From Alsobacter sp045348435 (lineage in GTDB: Bacteria; Pseudomonadota; Alphaproteobacteria; Rhizobiales; Beijerinckiaceae), in contig NZ_CP157484.1 in assembly GCF_045348435.1 (NCBI RefSeq), positions 620,001 to 684,000 on the forward strand: 64,000 bases of DNA, in the 5' to 3' direction. The notes beneath the pieces were generated by a model. It was not told the DNA's origin and made no database searches. It saw only the letters and a program-made list of their open reading frames with translations. Positions 40,115 to 49,156 of the stretch are shown one piece after another (the first letter of the stretch is position 1; each line of letters opens with the position of its first letter). The translations under genes were made by a program, and so were the position numbers.

Positions 40115-41212
40115 TCAGCCGCCCTCCAGGCCGTGCGCCACCACCTTGCGCATCACGGTCGGGAGCGCCTCGCCGGCCAGCCCCGCGATTGGGACCCAGC
40201 GGCAGCCTTCCGGCGCGGCCGTCCCTGCCGGCAGGTCCGTCCGATAGACGGTGAGATGCAGCGGAAAATGCGTGAACACGTGCTCCACCACGCCGGGCAG
40301 GCGCCGCCATTCGGCGCGGATCGGAGCTGACGCGCCGGGCGCCTCCTCGGCGAAGTCCGCAGCCCAGGCGCTGGTGGGCGCCTCGGTCATGCCGCCGAGC
40401 AGCCCTTTCGGCGGCCGGGTCCGCACCAGGATGAGGCCGTCCTGCGTCACCGCCACATAGGCGGCGCCGCGCCTCAGCGCGCCGGTCGTCTTCTTGTCCT
40501 TGAAGGGGTAGATCTCCGGCGCGCCCTCGGCCCGCGCCTGGCAGGCCGACCGCCAGGGGCAGAGTCCGCAGGCCGGGCTCTTCGGGGTGCAGATGGTCGC
40601 CCCGAGATCCATCATCGCCTGGGCGAAGTCGCCCGGGCGCGCATCGGGGGTGAGCCCGTCGACCAGGTCGCGGATCAGCGGCTTGGCGCCGGGCAGCGGC
40701 CGCCGCACCGTATAGAGGCGCGTGGCGACGCGCTCCACGTTCCCGTCCACCACGATGGCGCGCCGGTCGAACGCGATGGACGCGATCGCCGCCGCCGTGT
40801 AGGCGCCGACGCCGGGCAGGCTGCGCAGCTCGTCCTCGTTCGCCGGAAAACGGCCGCCGAACCGCTCGACCACGGCCTTGGCGCAGGCATGCAGGTTGCG
40901 CGCGCGCGAATAGTAGCCGAGTCCGGCCCAGGCCTTCATGACCTCCTCGGCCGGCGCCTCGGCCAGGGCCTCCACGGCGGGGAACAGGGTCAGGAAGCGC
41001 TCGAAATAGGGCTTCACGGCCCGCACCGTGGTCTGCTGGAGCATGATCTCCGACAGCCAGACCCGGTAGGGGTCCGGGACCTGTCCGGGCAGGGATCGCC
41101 AGGGCAGGGCGCGGCGGTGCCGGTCGTACCAGGCCAGCAGCGCGGCCGGATCCGGCCGTTCCGCCACAGACGCGGCGACAGGGTTTGCGGGGGAGGATCG
41201 AGGGGCTACCAT
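40115..41212 (-). CDS. mutY: A/G-specific adenine glycosylase
   Basis: It removes adenine mispaired with 8-oxoguanine. The 365-residue protein has the helix-hairpin-helix and catalytic region LPGVGAYTAAAIASIAFD followed by VDGNVERV, the [4Fe-4S] ligand set C-x6-C-x2-C-x5-C in CTPKSPACGLCPWRSAC, and a C-terminal NUDIX-like 8-oxoG recognition domain. ATG 41212 gives a normal length. It is divergent from the dciA-type gene across 36 nt. Confidence 0.96.
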   Translation of the reverse strand: MVAPRSSPANPVAASVAERPDPAALLAWYDRHRRALPWRSLPGQVPDPYRVWLSEIMLQQTTVRAVKPYFERFLTLFPAVEALAEAPAEEVMKAWAGLGYYSRARNLHACAKAVVERFGGRFPANEDELRSLPGVGAYTAAAIASIAFDRRAIVVDGNVERVATRLYTVRRPLPGAKPLIRDLVDGLTPDARPGDFAQAMMDLGATICTPKSPACGLCPWRSACQARAEGAPEIYPFKDKKTTGALRRGAAYVAVTQDGLILVRTRPPKGLLGGMTEAPTSAWAADFAEEAPGASAPIRAEWRRLPGVVEHVFTHFPLHLTVYRTDLPAGTAAPEGCRWVPIAGLAGEALPTVMRKVVAHGLEGG

Positions 41213-41248
41213 GCGGGCCTGTGTAGCCGCGCTCCCGCCGGCCGTGAA

Positions 41249-41764
41249 GTGAGCGGATCGTCGCCTGTGAAGAAGAAGCCAGCGCTCCGCACCCTCGCCG
41301 ACCTCGTGGACGACTGCATCGCCCCGGCGCTGGCCGCGCAGGGCTTCGCGGCGTCGGACGTCGTGGTCGCATGGCCGGAGATCGTCGGCGAACGGCTCGC
41401 GCCTTATTGCGAACCGGTGAAGATCCAGTGGCCGCGCAGGCCCAAGGGCATGGGTCCGGACGAACCGTCCGACCCGGCCATCCTGGTCGTGCGGGTGGAG
41501 GGCGCCTTCGCGCTGGAGTTGCAGCACCTCGCGCCGCTGATCGTGGAGCGCGTCAACACGCGCTATGGCTGGCGCTGCGTCGGCCGGCTCAGCTTCCGGC
41601 AGGGGCCGGTCGGACGGGACCGCCCGGCCAAGCCCGCCGTGCGCCTGCCGGACGCCCCCACCATCGAGGAGGCGCGCCGCCGGGTCGGCGAGCTCGCCGA
41701 CGAAGGCCTGCGCGAGGCGCTCGTGCGTCTCGGGGCCGGCGTCATGGCCCGCCGCGACGGGTGA
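41249..41764 (+). CDS. DciA/DUF721 family protein
   Basis: This is a 171-residue protein of the DUF721 family, which includes DciA, the replicative helicase operator of bacteria lacking DnaC/DnaI. The core reads LADLVDDCIAPALAAQGFA, VVVAWPEIVGERLAPYCEP and VVRVEGAFALELQHLAP, then a C-terminal helical tail. The start is GTG 41249 or GTG 41267. Position next to mutY and upstream of a DsbA-like gene and smc is familiar in Rhizobiales. A role in loading DnaB is inferred from the family. Confidence 0.82.
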   Translation: MSGSSPVKKKPALRTLADLVDDCIAPALAAQGFAASDVVVAWPEIVGERLAPYCEPVKIQWPRRPKGMGPDEPSDPAILVVRVEGAFALELQHLAPLIVERVNTRYGWRCVGRLSFRQGPVGRDRPAKPAVRLPDAPTIEEARRRVGELADEGLREALVRLGAGVMARRDG

Positions 41765-41801
41765 AGCGCGCCGGCGCAGGCGCGCTTTCGTGACTGGCGC
41801 A

Positions 41802-41877
41802 GGCGACTGTTGTCTTGCCACATTCGTGCTGGCCCTTCACAGTCGCCGGATTCAAGACAAGCGGCCGTCTGGGCCGC
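41802..41877 (+). promoter_or_regulatory. Structured leader before the DsbA-like gene
   Basis: Two perfect inverted repeats are interleaved: GGCGACTGT (41802-41810) with ACAGTCGCC (41839-41847), and TTGTCTTG (41810-41817) with CAAGACAA (41853-41860). A third stem, GCGGCC (41861-41866) with GGCCGC (41872-41877), follows directly. The first two cannot both form fully in one simple hairpin, so alternative structures or protein sites are possible. The gene starts 23 nt downstream. Confidence 0.45.
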
Positions 41878-41900
41878 CTTCCTGCATTAAGGAGAGCTTT

Positions 41901-42545
41901 GTGATCACGACCCGCCGCACCGTCGTTCAAGGGATCGCCGCGCTCGGTCTCGCGGCCGTATCGCCGGCCTTTCCGGAAGCGGCCTTCGCGCAGTCGCCGA
42001 CCGCAGCCGATCTCGGCGTGGCGGGCCCGTTGGGCGACGTCTGGCTCGGCAGCGCTGACGCCAAGTGCACCATCATCGAATATGCGTCGATGACGTGCTC
42101 GCACTGCGCCCATTTCCACGCCACCACCTGGCCGGCGCTGAAGTCCAAATACATCGACACCGGCAAGGTGCGCTTCTCGCTGCGGGAGTTCCCGCTCGAC
42201 CCGCTCGCCACCGCCGGCTTCATGCTCGCCCGGTGCGACGGCGCCGACAAATACTACGCCGTCACCGATCTGCTGTTCTCCAAGCAGCGGGACTGGGCCT
42301 TCACCGACAAGCCGGTGGACGCCCTCTCCAAGCTGATGAAGCAGGCCGGTTTTACACAGGAAAAGTTCGAGTCCTGCTTGAAGAACCAGCAGATCTATGA
42401 CGCCGTGAACTGGGTCAAGGATCGGGGGGCCGAGAAGCTGGGCGTCAACTCCACCCCCACATTCTTCATCAACGGGCAGGTTCAGCGCGGGGCCATCACG
42501 ATTGAGGAGCTCGACAAGATCCTCGCTCCGCTCGTCGGGGGCTGA
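41901..42545 (+). CDS. Periplasmic DsbA-family thiol-disulfide protein
   Basis: This 214-residue protein has a signal peptide (about residues 1-31, ending AAFAQ) and a thioredoxin-type domain with the active site CSHC at residues 66-69 (YASMTCSHCAHF). The cis-proline loop is VNSTPTFFING. It likely oxidises or shuttles disulfides in the periplasm. The GTG start at 41901 has AAGGAG 7 nt upstream. smc begins 102 nt later, a neighbour pair also seen in other Rhizobiales. Confidence 0.93.
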   Translation: MITTRRTVVQGIAALGLAAVSPAFPEAAFAQSPTAADLGVAGPLGDVWLGSADAKCTIIEYASMTCSHCAHFHATTWPALKSKYIDTGKVRFSLREFPLDPLATAGFMLARCDGADKYYAVTDLLFSKQRDWAFTDKPVDALSKLMKQAGFTQEKFESCLKNQQIYDAVNWVKDRGAEKLGVNSTPTFFINGQVQRGAITIEELDKILAPLVGG

Positions 42546-42647
42546 GGGCCAGGCCGGCGCCGCCGCGGCGGACCGGCCGGCGTCGCGGGCCTGCGCCGCC
42601 GCGCCGGTGAGAGGTAATTGTCTCGGGCCGATCGCGGCGGGCGCGGC

Positions 42648-45600
42648 ATGAAGCTGACCCGCCTGCGCCTCGTCGGCTTCAAGACGTTCGTCGAGCCGAC
42701 CGACTTCCTGATCGAGCCGGGCCTCACCGGAGTCGTGGGGCCGAACGGCTGCGGCAAGTCCAATCTGGTCGAGGCGTTGCGCTGGGTGATGGGCGAGAGC
42801 TCCTTCAAGAGCCTGCGCGCCTCCGGCATGGACGACGTCATCTTTTCCGGCTCGGGCAGCAGGCCCAGCCGGAACACCGCCGAAGTCGCGCTGCTGGTCG
42901 ACAACTCCGACCGCGGCGCCCCGGCCGCCTTCAACGACGCCGAGAGCCTGGACGTCTCGCGCCGGATCGAGCGTGAGTCGGGCTCGACCTATCGGATCAA
43001 CGGCCGCGAGGTGCGCGCCCGCGACGTGCAGCTCCTGTTCGCCGACGCCGCCACCGGCGCGCGCTCGCCCGCGATGGTGCGGCAGGGCCAGATCGGCGAG
43101 ATCATCGCCGCCAAGCCCCAGGCGCGCCGGCGCATCCTGGAGGACGCCGCCGGCATCGCGGGCCTCCATTCCCGCCGCCACGAAGCGGAGATGCGGCTGA
43201 AAGCCGCGGAGGACAATCTCCTGCGCGTCGAGGACGTGCTGCAGCAGATCGACGGACAGGTGGAGAGCCTGAAGCGGCAGGCCCGCCAGGCCTCGCGCTA
43301 CCGCTCTCTGGCCTCGGACATCCGCCGCGCGGAGGCGCTGCTCCTTTATATTGGCTGGCGCGAGGCGCGCGACGGCGTCGCGGCGGCCGAGCGCAAGGTG
43401 GAGGCCGATCTTCGGCTCGTGGCGGAGCGCACCGCCGAGCAGGGCAAGGCCGCCCGCGACCAGGCGGTGGCCGCCCACGCGATCCCGGGTCTGCGCGACG
43501 CCGAAATCGCTGCGGCCGCCGCCCTGCAGCGGCTGACGCTCGCCCGCGACGCCCTCGACGCCGAGGAGAAGCGCGCGGGCGAACGCGCCGGCGAGCTGGA
43601 GCGCCGCGCCTTCGAACTCACCCGCGACGCGGCCCGCGAACGCGCCCTGGTGGACGACGCCGCCTCCGCGCTGGAGCGTCTCGCCGCCGAGGAAGAGGGC
43701 CTTGGCGACGACGCCGAAGGCGCAGCCGAGGCGCAGGCCGAGGCTCGCGAGCGCCTGGCCGAGCTGGAGGACATCCTTTTCGACTCCGAGGCCGCTCTCG
43801 GCGCCGCGCAGTCGGCCTTGGCTGACCGGAACGCCAGGCGCTCGGCCGCCGAACGCGCTCTCAGGGAGGCTGACGAGCGGATCGCGCGGCTGACCCGCGA
43901 GGCCGAACGGGTGGGCCGCGACCTCGCCGCGCTCGACGCCAGCCTAGGCGGCGACGTCGACCTCGCCGCGCTCGAGGCCGAGATGGAGCAGGTCGCGGAG
44001 TCCTACGCCGAAGCCGAGGACCGGGCGCAGGCGGCCCGGGCCCAGCATGCGGCGGCCCGCGAGGCGGCCGATCGGTTGCGGGGCCCCGCCCAGGAGGCGG
44101 ACCGCCGGGCGCAGCGGCTGGAGACCGAAGCCCGCACCCTGGAAAAGATGCTGGCCTCGGGCGGCGGCGAGAAATGGCCGCGCGCCATCGACAGGCTCAG
44201 CGCCGAGCGCGGCTACGAGGCGGCGCTGGGGGCGGCGCTGGGCGACGACCTCGACGCCTCGATCGACCCCGCCGCGCCGGCGCATTGGGCCGAGACCGGG
44301 GCCGGGGAGGGCGACCCCGCTCTGCCCGCCGGCTCCCGCCCGCTCTCCGAGGTGGTCGCGGCTCCGGCCGCGCTGGCCCGCCGCCTGCGGCAGGTTGGCG
44401 TGGTGGACCGGGCGCAGGGCGCCGTCCTGCGCGCCTCCCTGAAGCCGGGGCAGCGCCTCGTGTCGCGCGAAGGCGATCTCTGGCGCTGGGACGGCCTGAC
44501 CTCCGCCGCCGAGGCGCCGACGCCGGCGGCCCGCCGCCTCGCCGAACGAAACCGGCTCGGCGAGCTCAAGGGCGAGGCGCAGGAGGCGCGAGAGGCGGCC
44601 GAGCGCCTGCGCCACGAAGGCGAGATCGCCGACGCGGCCGTGCGGGCGGCCGCGCGGGACGAGACCATGGGCTTCGAGACCACGCAGATGATGCGCCGCG
44701 GTCTCGACGCGGTGCGCGAGAGGCTGGCCGCCGCCCAACGCCGACGCGGCGACGCGGCCGCCAAGCGGTCCGCCATGGCGGAGGCGCATAGCCGCCTCAA
44801 CGCCGAAGCCGAAGACGCGCAGGCGCGGCGCGAGGGCCTTGCGGCGCAGCTCTCCGACCTCCCGGGCGCGGCCGAACTCGAGGCCGGGCTGGAAACGGCC
44901 CGCCAGCGCGCCGCGCAGGATCGACAGGCCGCCAACGAGGCCAGGATCCTGGTCCAGAGCGTGCAGCGCGAGGTCGAGATGCGGGCGCGCCGGCGCCAGG
45001 CGATCGCCGCCGAGAGAGACGCCTGGACCGAGCGCCGCCAGCGGGCGCTCGGCCAGATCGACGAGATCGAGCGCCGGCAGGCGGAGGTCGGGGAGGAGCG
45101 CGAAACCTTGCGCGAGGCGCCCGAGCAGTTTCTCGAGCAGCGCCGGCTCATCCTCACCGGGATCTCCGAGGCCGAATCCGCCCGCAGCCTGGCCCGCGAC
45201 CGGCTGGCGGAGGCCGCCGAGATCCACACGGCCGCGGACCGCCTCGCCCAGGAGGCGCTGGCGGCGCTCGCCGCCGCCCGCGAGGAGAAGGTCCGCTCCG
45301 AGGCGCGGCTGGAGGCCGCCCGCGACCGTTTCACCGAGATCGTCCGGGCCGTCGCCGAGCGCCTGGACGCGCTCCCGGACCAACTCCCCGACCTCAGCGG
45401 CGTCGCGCCCGGCGCCGACCTTCCCGACGCCGCCCTGGTGGAGCGCCGGCTGGAGACGATGCGGGGAGACCGCGAGCGCCTGGGCGCCGTCAATCTTCGG
45501 GCCGAGGAAGAGCTGACGGCCGTCGAGACGCAGCGCGACGCCCTGACGGGCGAGCGCGACGACCTCACCGAAGCCATCAAGCGCCTGCGCACGGCCATTC

Positions 45601-46106
45601 AAAGCCTGAACAAGGAAGGGCGCGAGCGCCTCCTCGCAGCCTTCGCGGTCGTGCAGGGTCATTTCGAGCGCCTGTTCACCAGCCTGTTCGGCGGAGGCAC
45701 GGCCCAGCTCGAACTGATCGAATCGGACGACCCGCTCGAGGCGGGCCTGGAGATCGTCGCCCGGCCGCCCGGCAAGAAGCCGCAGACCATGACGCTGTTG
45801 TCCGGCGGCGAGCAGGCGCTGACCGCGATCGCGCTCATCTTTGCGGTGTTCCTGACGAACCCGTCGCCGATCTGCGTGCTCGACGAGGTGGACGCGCCGC
45901 TGGACGATTCGAATGTCGAGCGCTACTGCGACCTCCTGCGCGACATGGCGCGGGAGACCGAGACGCGGTTCCTCGTCATCACCCACAATCCCATCACCAT
46001 GGCCCGCATGGACCGCCTCTTCGGCGTCACCATGGCCGAGCGCGGCGTCAGCCAGCTCGTTTCGGTGGATCTCGGCCTGGCCGAGAAACTCGCCGAGGCG
46101 GTCTAG
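42648..46106 (+). CDS. smc: Chromosome segregation protein SMC
   Basis: This 1152-residue condensin ATPase has Walker A GPNGCGKSN at residues 31-39, an N-terminal coiled coil, and a hinge around residues 505-610 (GGGEKWPRAIDRLSAERGYEAAL onward). A second Ala/Glu/Arg-rich coiled coil leads to the ABC signature LLSGGEQALTAIAL and Walker B ICVLDEVDAPLDD. It organises and segregates the chromosome with ScpAB. ATG 42648 was chosen since MKLTRLRLVGFKTFVEP is the standard start; a TTG at 42618 is an alternative. The coiled coils are unusually Ala/Arg-rich, consistent with high GC. Confidence 0.96.
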   Translation: MKLTRLRLVGFKTFVEPTDFLIEPGLTGVVGPNGCGKSNLVEALRWVMGESSFKSLRASGMDDVIFSGSGSRPSRNTAEVALLVDNSDRGAPAAFNDAESLDVSRRIERESGSTYRINGREVRARDVQLLFADAATGARSPAMVRQGQIGEIIAAKPQARRRILEDAAGIAGLHSRRHEAEMRLKAAEDNLLRVEDVLQQIDGQVESLKRQARQASRYRSLASDIRRAEALLLYIGWREARDGVAAAERKVEADLRLVAERTAEQGKAARDQAVAAHAIPGLRDAEIAAAAALQRLTLARDALDAEEKRAGERAGELERRAFELTRDAARERALVDDAASALERLAAEEEGLGDDAEGAAEAQAEARERLAELEDILFDSEAALGAAQSALADRNARRSAAERALREADERIARLTREAERVGRDLAALDASLGGDVDLAALEAEMEQVAESYAEAEDRAQAARAQHAAAREAADRLRGPAQEADRRAQRLETEARTLEKMLASGGGEKWPRAIDRLSAERGYEAALGAALGDDLDASIDPAAPAHWAETGAGEGDPALPAGSRPLSEVVAAPAALARRLRQVGVVDRAQGAVLRASLKPGQRLVSREGDLWRWDGLTSAAEAPTPAARRLAERNRLGELKGEAQEAREAAERLRHEGEIADAAVRAAARDETMGFETTQMMRRGLDAVRERLAAAQRRRGDAAAKRSAMAEAHSRLNAEAEDAQARREGLAAQLSDLPGAAELEAGLETARQRAAQDRQAANEARILVQSVQREVEMRARRRQAIAAERDAWTERRQRALGQIDEIERRQAEVGEERETLREAPEQFLEQRRLILTGISEAESARSLARDRLAEAAEIHTAADRLAQEALAALAAAREEKVRSEARLEAARDRFTEIVRAVAERLDALPDQLPDLSGVAPGADLPDAALVERRLETMRGDRERLGAVNLRAEEELTAVETQRDALTGERDDLTEAIKRLRTAIQSLNKEGRERLLAAFAVVQGHFERLFTSLFGGGTAQLELIESDDPLEAGLEIVARPPGKKPQTMTLLSGGEQALTAIALIFAVFLTNPSPICVLDEVDAPLDDSNVERYCDLLRDMARETETRFLVITHNPITMARMDRLFGVTMAERGVSQLVSVDLGLAEKLAEAV

Positions 46107-46263
46107 GACGGCGGCGATCCGAGGCCGCGGCTGGGCTGCGCAACCCTGGACCGGCAGGGCGGCGAGCACCCGGCCCTCAACCTGTGAAGGCCAATGTTCC
46201 GTCCATTCGTCGAAGGCGGGATTTTTGGCTTAAAATCAGAGACTTACCGGTTAACGCCCCATT

Positions 46264-46292
46264 CTTGACACCCGCCGGACCGGAAACTATGG
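46264..46292 (+). promoter_or_regulatory. Promoter of the ATP synthase F0 operon
   Basis: CTTGAC, exactly 17 nt, then CTATGG matches the alphaproteobacterial consensus with a perfect -35 and 4/6 in the -10. It places the transcript start near 46299, 56 nt before the atpI ATG. This also supports starting atpI at 46355 rather than further upstream. Confidence 0.7.
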
Positions 46293-46354
46293 TGCGCGCG
46301 ACTTTCAGGGGGGCGCCAGGGCGGCGCTCCGAACCCGGGAGCGCGGCTTCGCCC

Positions 46355-46711
46355 ATGAGTGACGGAACGCCGAACGGGAACGGAGACAAGGCTCGCGCCT
46401 CGCAGGACGTCGAACTCTCAGCCAGGCTCGATCGTCTGGGCAAGCGGCTTGACCAAGTCCGGGAGACCGGGCAGGAGCAGCAGCGTTCCCGCGAGACGAG
46501 CGGAGGGGATCCCTCCGCGATGGGCAAGGCCTTCCGTTTGTCGACGGAATTCGTGGCCGGCATCATCGCGGGATGCGGTCTCGGCTGGGCTTTCGACGCC
46601 ATGGTGGGCTCCAAGCCGTGGGGTCTGATCGTGGGCCTGATGCTCGGCTTCGGCGCGGGCGTCTGGAATGTGATGCGGGCGTCCGGCTTCACCCGGCCGC
46701 CAAAATCTTAA
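46355..46711 (+). CDS. atpI: ATP synthase subunit I (AtpI)
   Basis: This 118-residue accessory protein of F0 has a charged N-terminal half and two hydrophobic helices (STEFVAGIIAGCGLGWAFDAM; GLIVGLMLGFGAGVWNVMRA), the AtpI layout. It is thought to help c-ring assembly or Mg2+ supply. The start was set at ATG 46355, downstream of the promoter; an in-frame GTG lies at 46184 but is upstream of the promoter. First gene of atpI-B-E-F'-F. Confidence 0.9.
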   Translation: MSDGTPNGNGDKARASQDVELSARLDRLGKRLDQVRETGQEQQRSRETSGGDPSAMGKAFRLSTEFVAGIIAGCGLGWAFDAMVGSKPWGLIVGLMLGFGAGVWNVMRASGFTRPPKS

Positions 46712-46823
46712 AGGCCCCGGAGGCGCCGTCGCCTGCGGGTCGTTTGAATGCAAGGCTGCTTCGGCGGCGATCAGCGTGGACCACTCCCGGTCAGCGCGGA
46801 AGCGAGAGAGGGCCAGACCGGCC

Positions 46824-47570
46824 ATGGCCGATCCGATCCACCAGTTCCAGCTGAAGTCCTACACGACCCTTGGCCACATCGGTCACCAGGAGATCGTGTT
46901 CACCAATTCAGCCCTTTTCATGCTGATCGCGGTGGGCGTCATCACCCTGTTCATGCTGTGGGGAACGAGCGGCCGCACGCTGGTGCCGGGCCGCATCCAG
47001 TCGATGGTGGAGCTCTCCTACGAGTTCGTGGCCAACACCGTCCGAAGTTCCGCCGGCAATGAGGGGATGCGGTTCTTCCCCTTCGTGTTCTCGCTGTTCA
47101 TGTTCGTGCTGATCCTGAACCTGGCGGGCCTGATCCCGTACAGCTTCACGGTCACCAGCCACATCATCATCACGGCCGCGCTGGCGCTGCTCGTCATCGG
47201 CGTCGTCATCGTCTACGGCGTGATGAAGCACGGCACGCATTTCTTCGGCCTCTTCGTGCCGAGCGGCGTGCCGCCGGTGATGCTGGCCATCCTGGTGCCG
47301 ATCGAGATCATTTCCTTCATCTCGCGGCCGATCAGCCTCTCCGTGCGTCTCTTCGCCAACATGCTGGCCGGCCATATCGCGCTGAAGATCTTCGCGGGCT
47401 TCATCGGCTCGCTGCTCGCCGCCGGCGCCTGGGGGATCATCTCCCCGCTTCCGCTGGCGCTGACGGTGGCGCTCACCGCCCTCGAGGTCTTGGTCGCCGT
47501 GCTGCAGGCCTATGTGTTCGCCACGCTGACCTCGATCTACCTCAACGACGCTCTTCACCCCGGTCACTGA
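46824..47570 (+). CDS. atpB: ATP synthase F0 subunit a
   Basis: This 248-residue membrane subunit forms the proton half-channels. It has five to six helices and the conserved ISLSVRLFANMLAGHIALK segment carrying the essential arginine. The start at 46824 (MADPIHQFQ) gives the normal alphaproteobacterial N-terminus. It follows atpI by 112 nt. Confidence 0.97.
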   Translation: MADPIHQFQLKSYTTLGHIGHQEIVFTNSALFMLIAVGVITLFMLWGTSGRTLVPGRIQSMVELSYEFVANTVRSSAGNEGMRFFPFVFSLFMFVLILNLAGLIPYSFTVTSHIIITAALALLVIGVVIVYGVMKHGTHFFGLFVPSGVPPVMLAILVPIEIISFISRPISLSVRLFANMLAGHIALKIFAGFIGSLLAAGAWGIISPLPLALTVALTALEVLVAVLQAYVFATLTSIYLNDALHPGH

Positions 47571-47629
47571 ACTCCACCCCGACCGGGGCTCTCCTCCCTC
47601 CCTACCGATCCGACCTCAAGGAGTTTTCC

Positions 47630-47857
47630 ATGGATCCCGTCGCTGCGAAGTACATTGGCGCTGGTCTGGCCTGCCTCGGCATGGCGGGCGCCGGCATTGG
47701 CCTCGGCAACCTGTTCGGCCAGTTCCTCTCCGGCGCCCTGCGCAACCCGTCGGCCGCCGACGGCCAGCGCGGCACGCTGCTTCTCGGCTTCGCGCTGACG
47801 GAAGCGCTGGGCATCTTCTCGCTGCTCATCGCCCTTCTGCTGCTCTTCGCCGTCTGA
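47630..47857 (+). CDS. atpE: ATP synthase F0 subunit c
   Basis: This 75-residue hairpin of two helices is the c-ring subunit. The first helix has the glycine-rich GAGLACLGMAGAGIGLGNLFG, the loop has LRNPSA, and the ion-binding glutamate lies in LGFALTEALGIF of the second helix. AAGGAG lies 7 nt before the ATG, a strong site expected for a highly translated subunit. A hairpin follows the gene. Confidence 0.97.
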   Translation: MDPVAAKYIGAGLACLGMAGAGIGLGNLFGQFLSGALRNPSAADGQRGTLLLGFALTEALGIFSLLIALLLLFAV

Positions 47858-47872
47858 TCCACGCTCAGGCGT

Positions 47873-47892
47873 CCGCCGGCTGAGGCCGGCGG
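47873..47892 (+). promoter_or_regulatory. mRNA hairpin after atpE
   Basis: A perfect 8-bp stem (CCGCCGGC at 47873-47880, GCCGGCGG at 47885-47892) with a TGAG tetraloop lies 15 nt after the atpE stop, in a 189-nt gap before the b' gene. No T-tract follows. It may protect the atpE 3' end or cause partial termination, helping make excess subunit c. Confidence 0.45.
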
Positions 47893-48046
47893 GCCGCGCG
47901 ATCCCGGTCCGCAGCAGGCCCGCACGGGCTTGAACGGACCAGAGCCGCGGCGATGCTTCAGGTCGGTCGCCCGTCAGCAAGCCCGGAGCCGCTCGCGCCG
48001 CTCGGGGTGCTGACTGACAGGGCGCCTGCTTTTGAGAGGTTAGGTC

Positions 48047-48595
48047 ATGGCGCAAACCACGAACGCGACGACGCAGGCCCATGGCGGCGCCCATGAGGGC
48101 GGCGGCTCGTTCCCGCCCTTCGACAGTAGCACGTTCGGCTCACAGCTGATCTGGCTGGCGCTGGCGTTCGGCGCGCTCTACCTCCTGATGTCGAAGGTGG
48201 CGCTCCCGCGCGTCACGCGCATCCTGGACGAGCGCCACGGCAAGATCACGGCCGATCTGGATGAGGCCGCAAGGCTGAAGTCGCAGACCGACGCCGCCAT
48301 TTCGTCCTACGAAAAGGCGCTCGCCGACGCCCGGGCCAACGCCCAGGCGATCGCCGGCGAGACCCGCGACAAGCTGCAGGCGGAGACGGAGGCGCGGCGC
48401 AAGGCGCTCGAGGCCGATCTCCACGTGAAGCTGGACGCGGCCGAACGCCAGATCGTCGAGGGCAAGACCCGCGCCATGCAGAATGTCCGCGGCATCGCGG
48501 CCGACGCCACCGCCGCCATCGTCCAGCAGCTCGTCGGCCGCACGCCGTCGACGGACGAGGTCGACGCGGCGGTCGCCCGCACGCTCGGACAGTGA
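48047..48595 (+). CDS. ATP synthase F0 subunit b'
   Basis: This 182-residue peripheral stalk subunit is of the b' type found in alphaproteobacteria and photosynthetic bacteria. A short His/Gly-rich N-terminus is followed by one helix (QLIWLALAFGALYLLMSKVALP) and a long Ala/Glu/Lys coiled coil. It pairs with the shorter b subunit encoded 9 nt downstream. Start ATG 48047 has GAGAGG upstream. Confidence 0.93.
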   Translation: MAQTTNATTQAHGGAHEGGGSFPPFDSSTFGSQLIWLALAFGALYLLMSKVALPRVTRILDERHGKITADLDEAARLKSQTDAAISSYEKALADARANAQAIAGETRDKLQAETEARRKALEADLHVKLDAAERQIVEGKTRAMQNVRGIAADATAAIVQQLVGRTPSTDEVDAAVARTLGQ

Positions 48596-48604
48596 GGTAG
48601 GACG

Positions 48605-49093
48605 ATGTCTTTCATCTATGACGCCGAATTCTGGGTCGCCGTCGCCTTCTTCATCTTCGTGGGCATCGTCTGGAAGGTGGGGGGCTTCAACGCCCTGGTG
48701 AGCGGCCTCGACAAGCGCGGGACCATGATCCGCGCCGAGCTCGAGGACGCCCGCATCCTCCGGGAGGAGGCGCAGCGCGTGCTGGCCGACTACCAGAAGA
48801 AGCGCCAGGAGGCCGAGGCCGAGGCGGCCGAGATCGTCCGCACCGCCCGCGTCGAGGCCGAGCGCCTCGCGGCCGACGCCCAGACCAAGCTGGCTGACTT
48901 CGTCACCCGGCGCACCCGCATGGCCGAGCAGAAGATCGCTCAGGCCGAAGCCCAGGCCACCGCCGACGTGCGCGCCGCCGCCGCCGACGCAGCCGTCAAG
49001 GCGTCCGAAGAGATCCTCCGCAAAGACACGGTGAGCTCCGGGGACGCCCTCTTGGCCAAGGGCCTCGCCGAAGTTCGCGCCAAGCTCAACTGA
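48605..49093 (+). CDS. atpF: ATP synthase F0 subunit b
   Basis: This 162-residue stalk subunit has an N-terminal membrane helix (FWVAVAFFIFVGIVWKVGG) and a coiled-coil tail (AELEDARILREEAQRVLADYQ onward). Together with b' it makes a heterodimeric stator. It is the last gene of the F0 operon and is followed by a strong intrinsic terminator. The F1 genes are not in the window, as usual for alphaproteobacteria. Confidence 0.95.
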   Translation: MSFIYDAEFWVAVAFFIFVGIVWKVGGFNALVSGLDKRGTMIRAELEDARILREEAQRVLADYQKKRQEAEAEAAEIVRTARVEAERLAADAQTKLADFVTRRTRMAEQKIAQAEAQATADVRAAAADAAVKASEEILRKDTVSSGDALLAKGLAEVRAKLN

Positions 49094-49117
49094 GCTTCGA
49101 CATCATCGTCTTTGAAG

Positions 49118-49141
49118 CGGCCGCCTCCGGGCGGCCGTTTT
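49118..49141 (+). terminator. Intrinsic terminator of the F0 operon
   Basis: A perfect 8-bp stem (CGGCCGCC at 49118-49125, GGCGGCCG at 49130-49137) with a TCCG loop is followed immediately by TTTT. It lies 24 nt after the atpF stop. Confidence 0.85.
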
Positions 49142-49156
49142 CGTTGCGGGGGCCTC

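Noticed and set aside
43944..46169. A 741-codon minus-strand frame opposite smc
   Set aside because: The opposite strand encodes a clearly complete SMC protein; the antisense product is low-complexity Gly/Arg/Leu with no domain.
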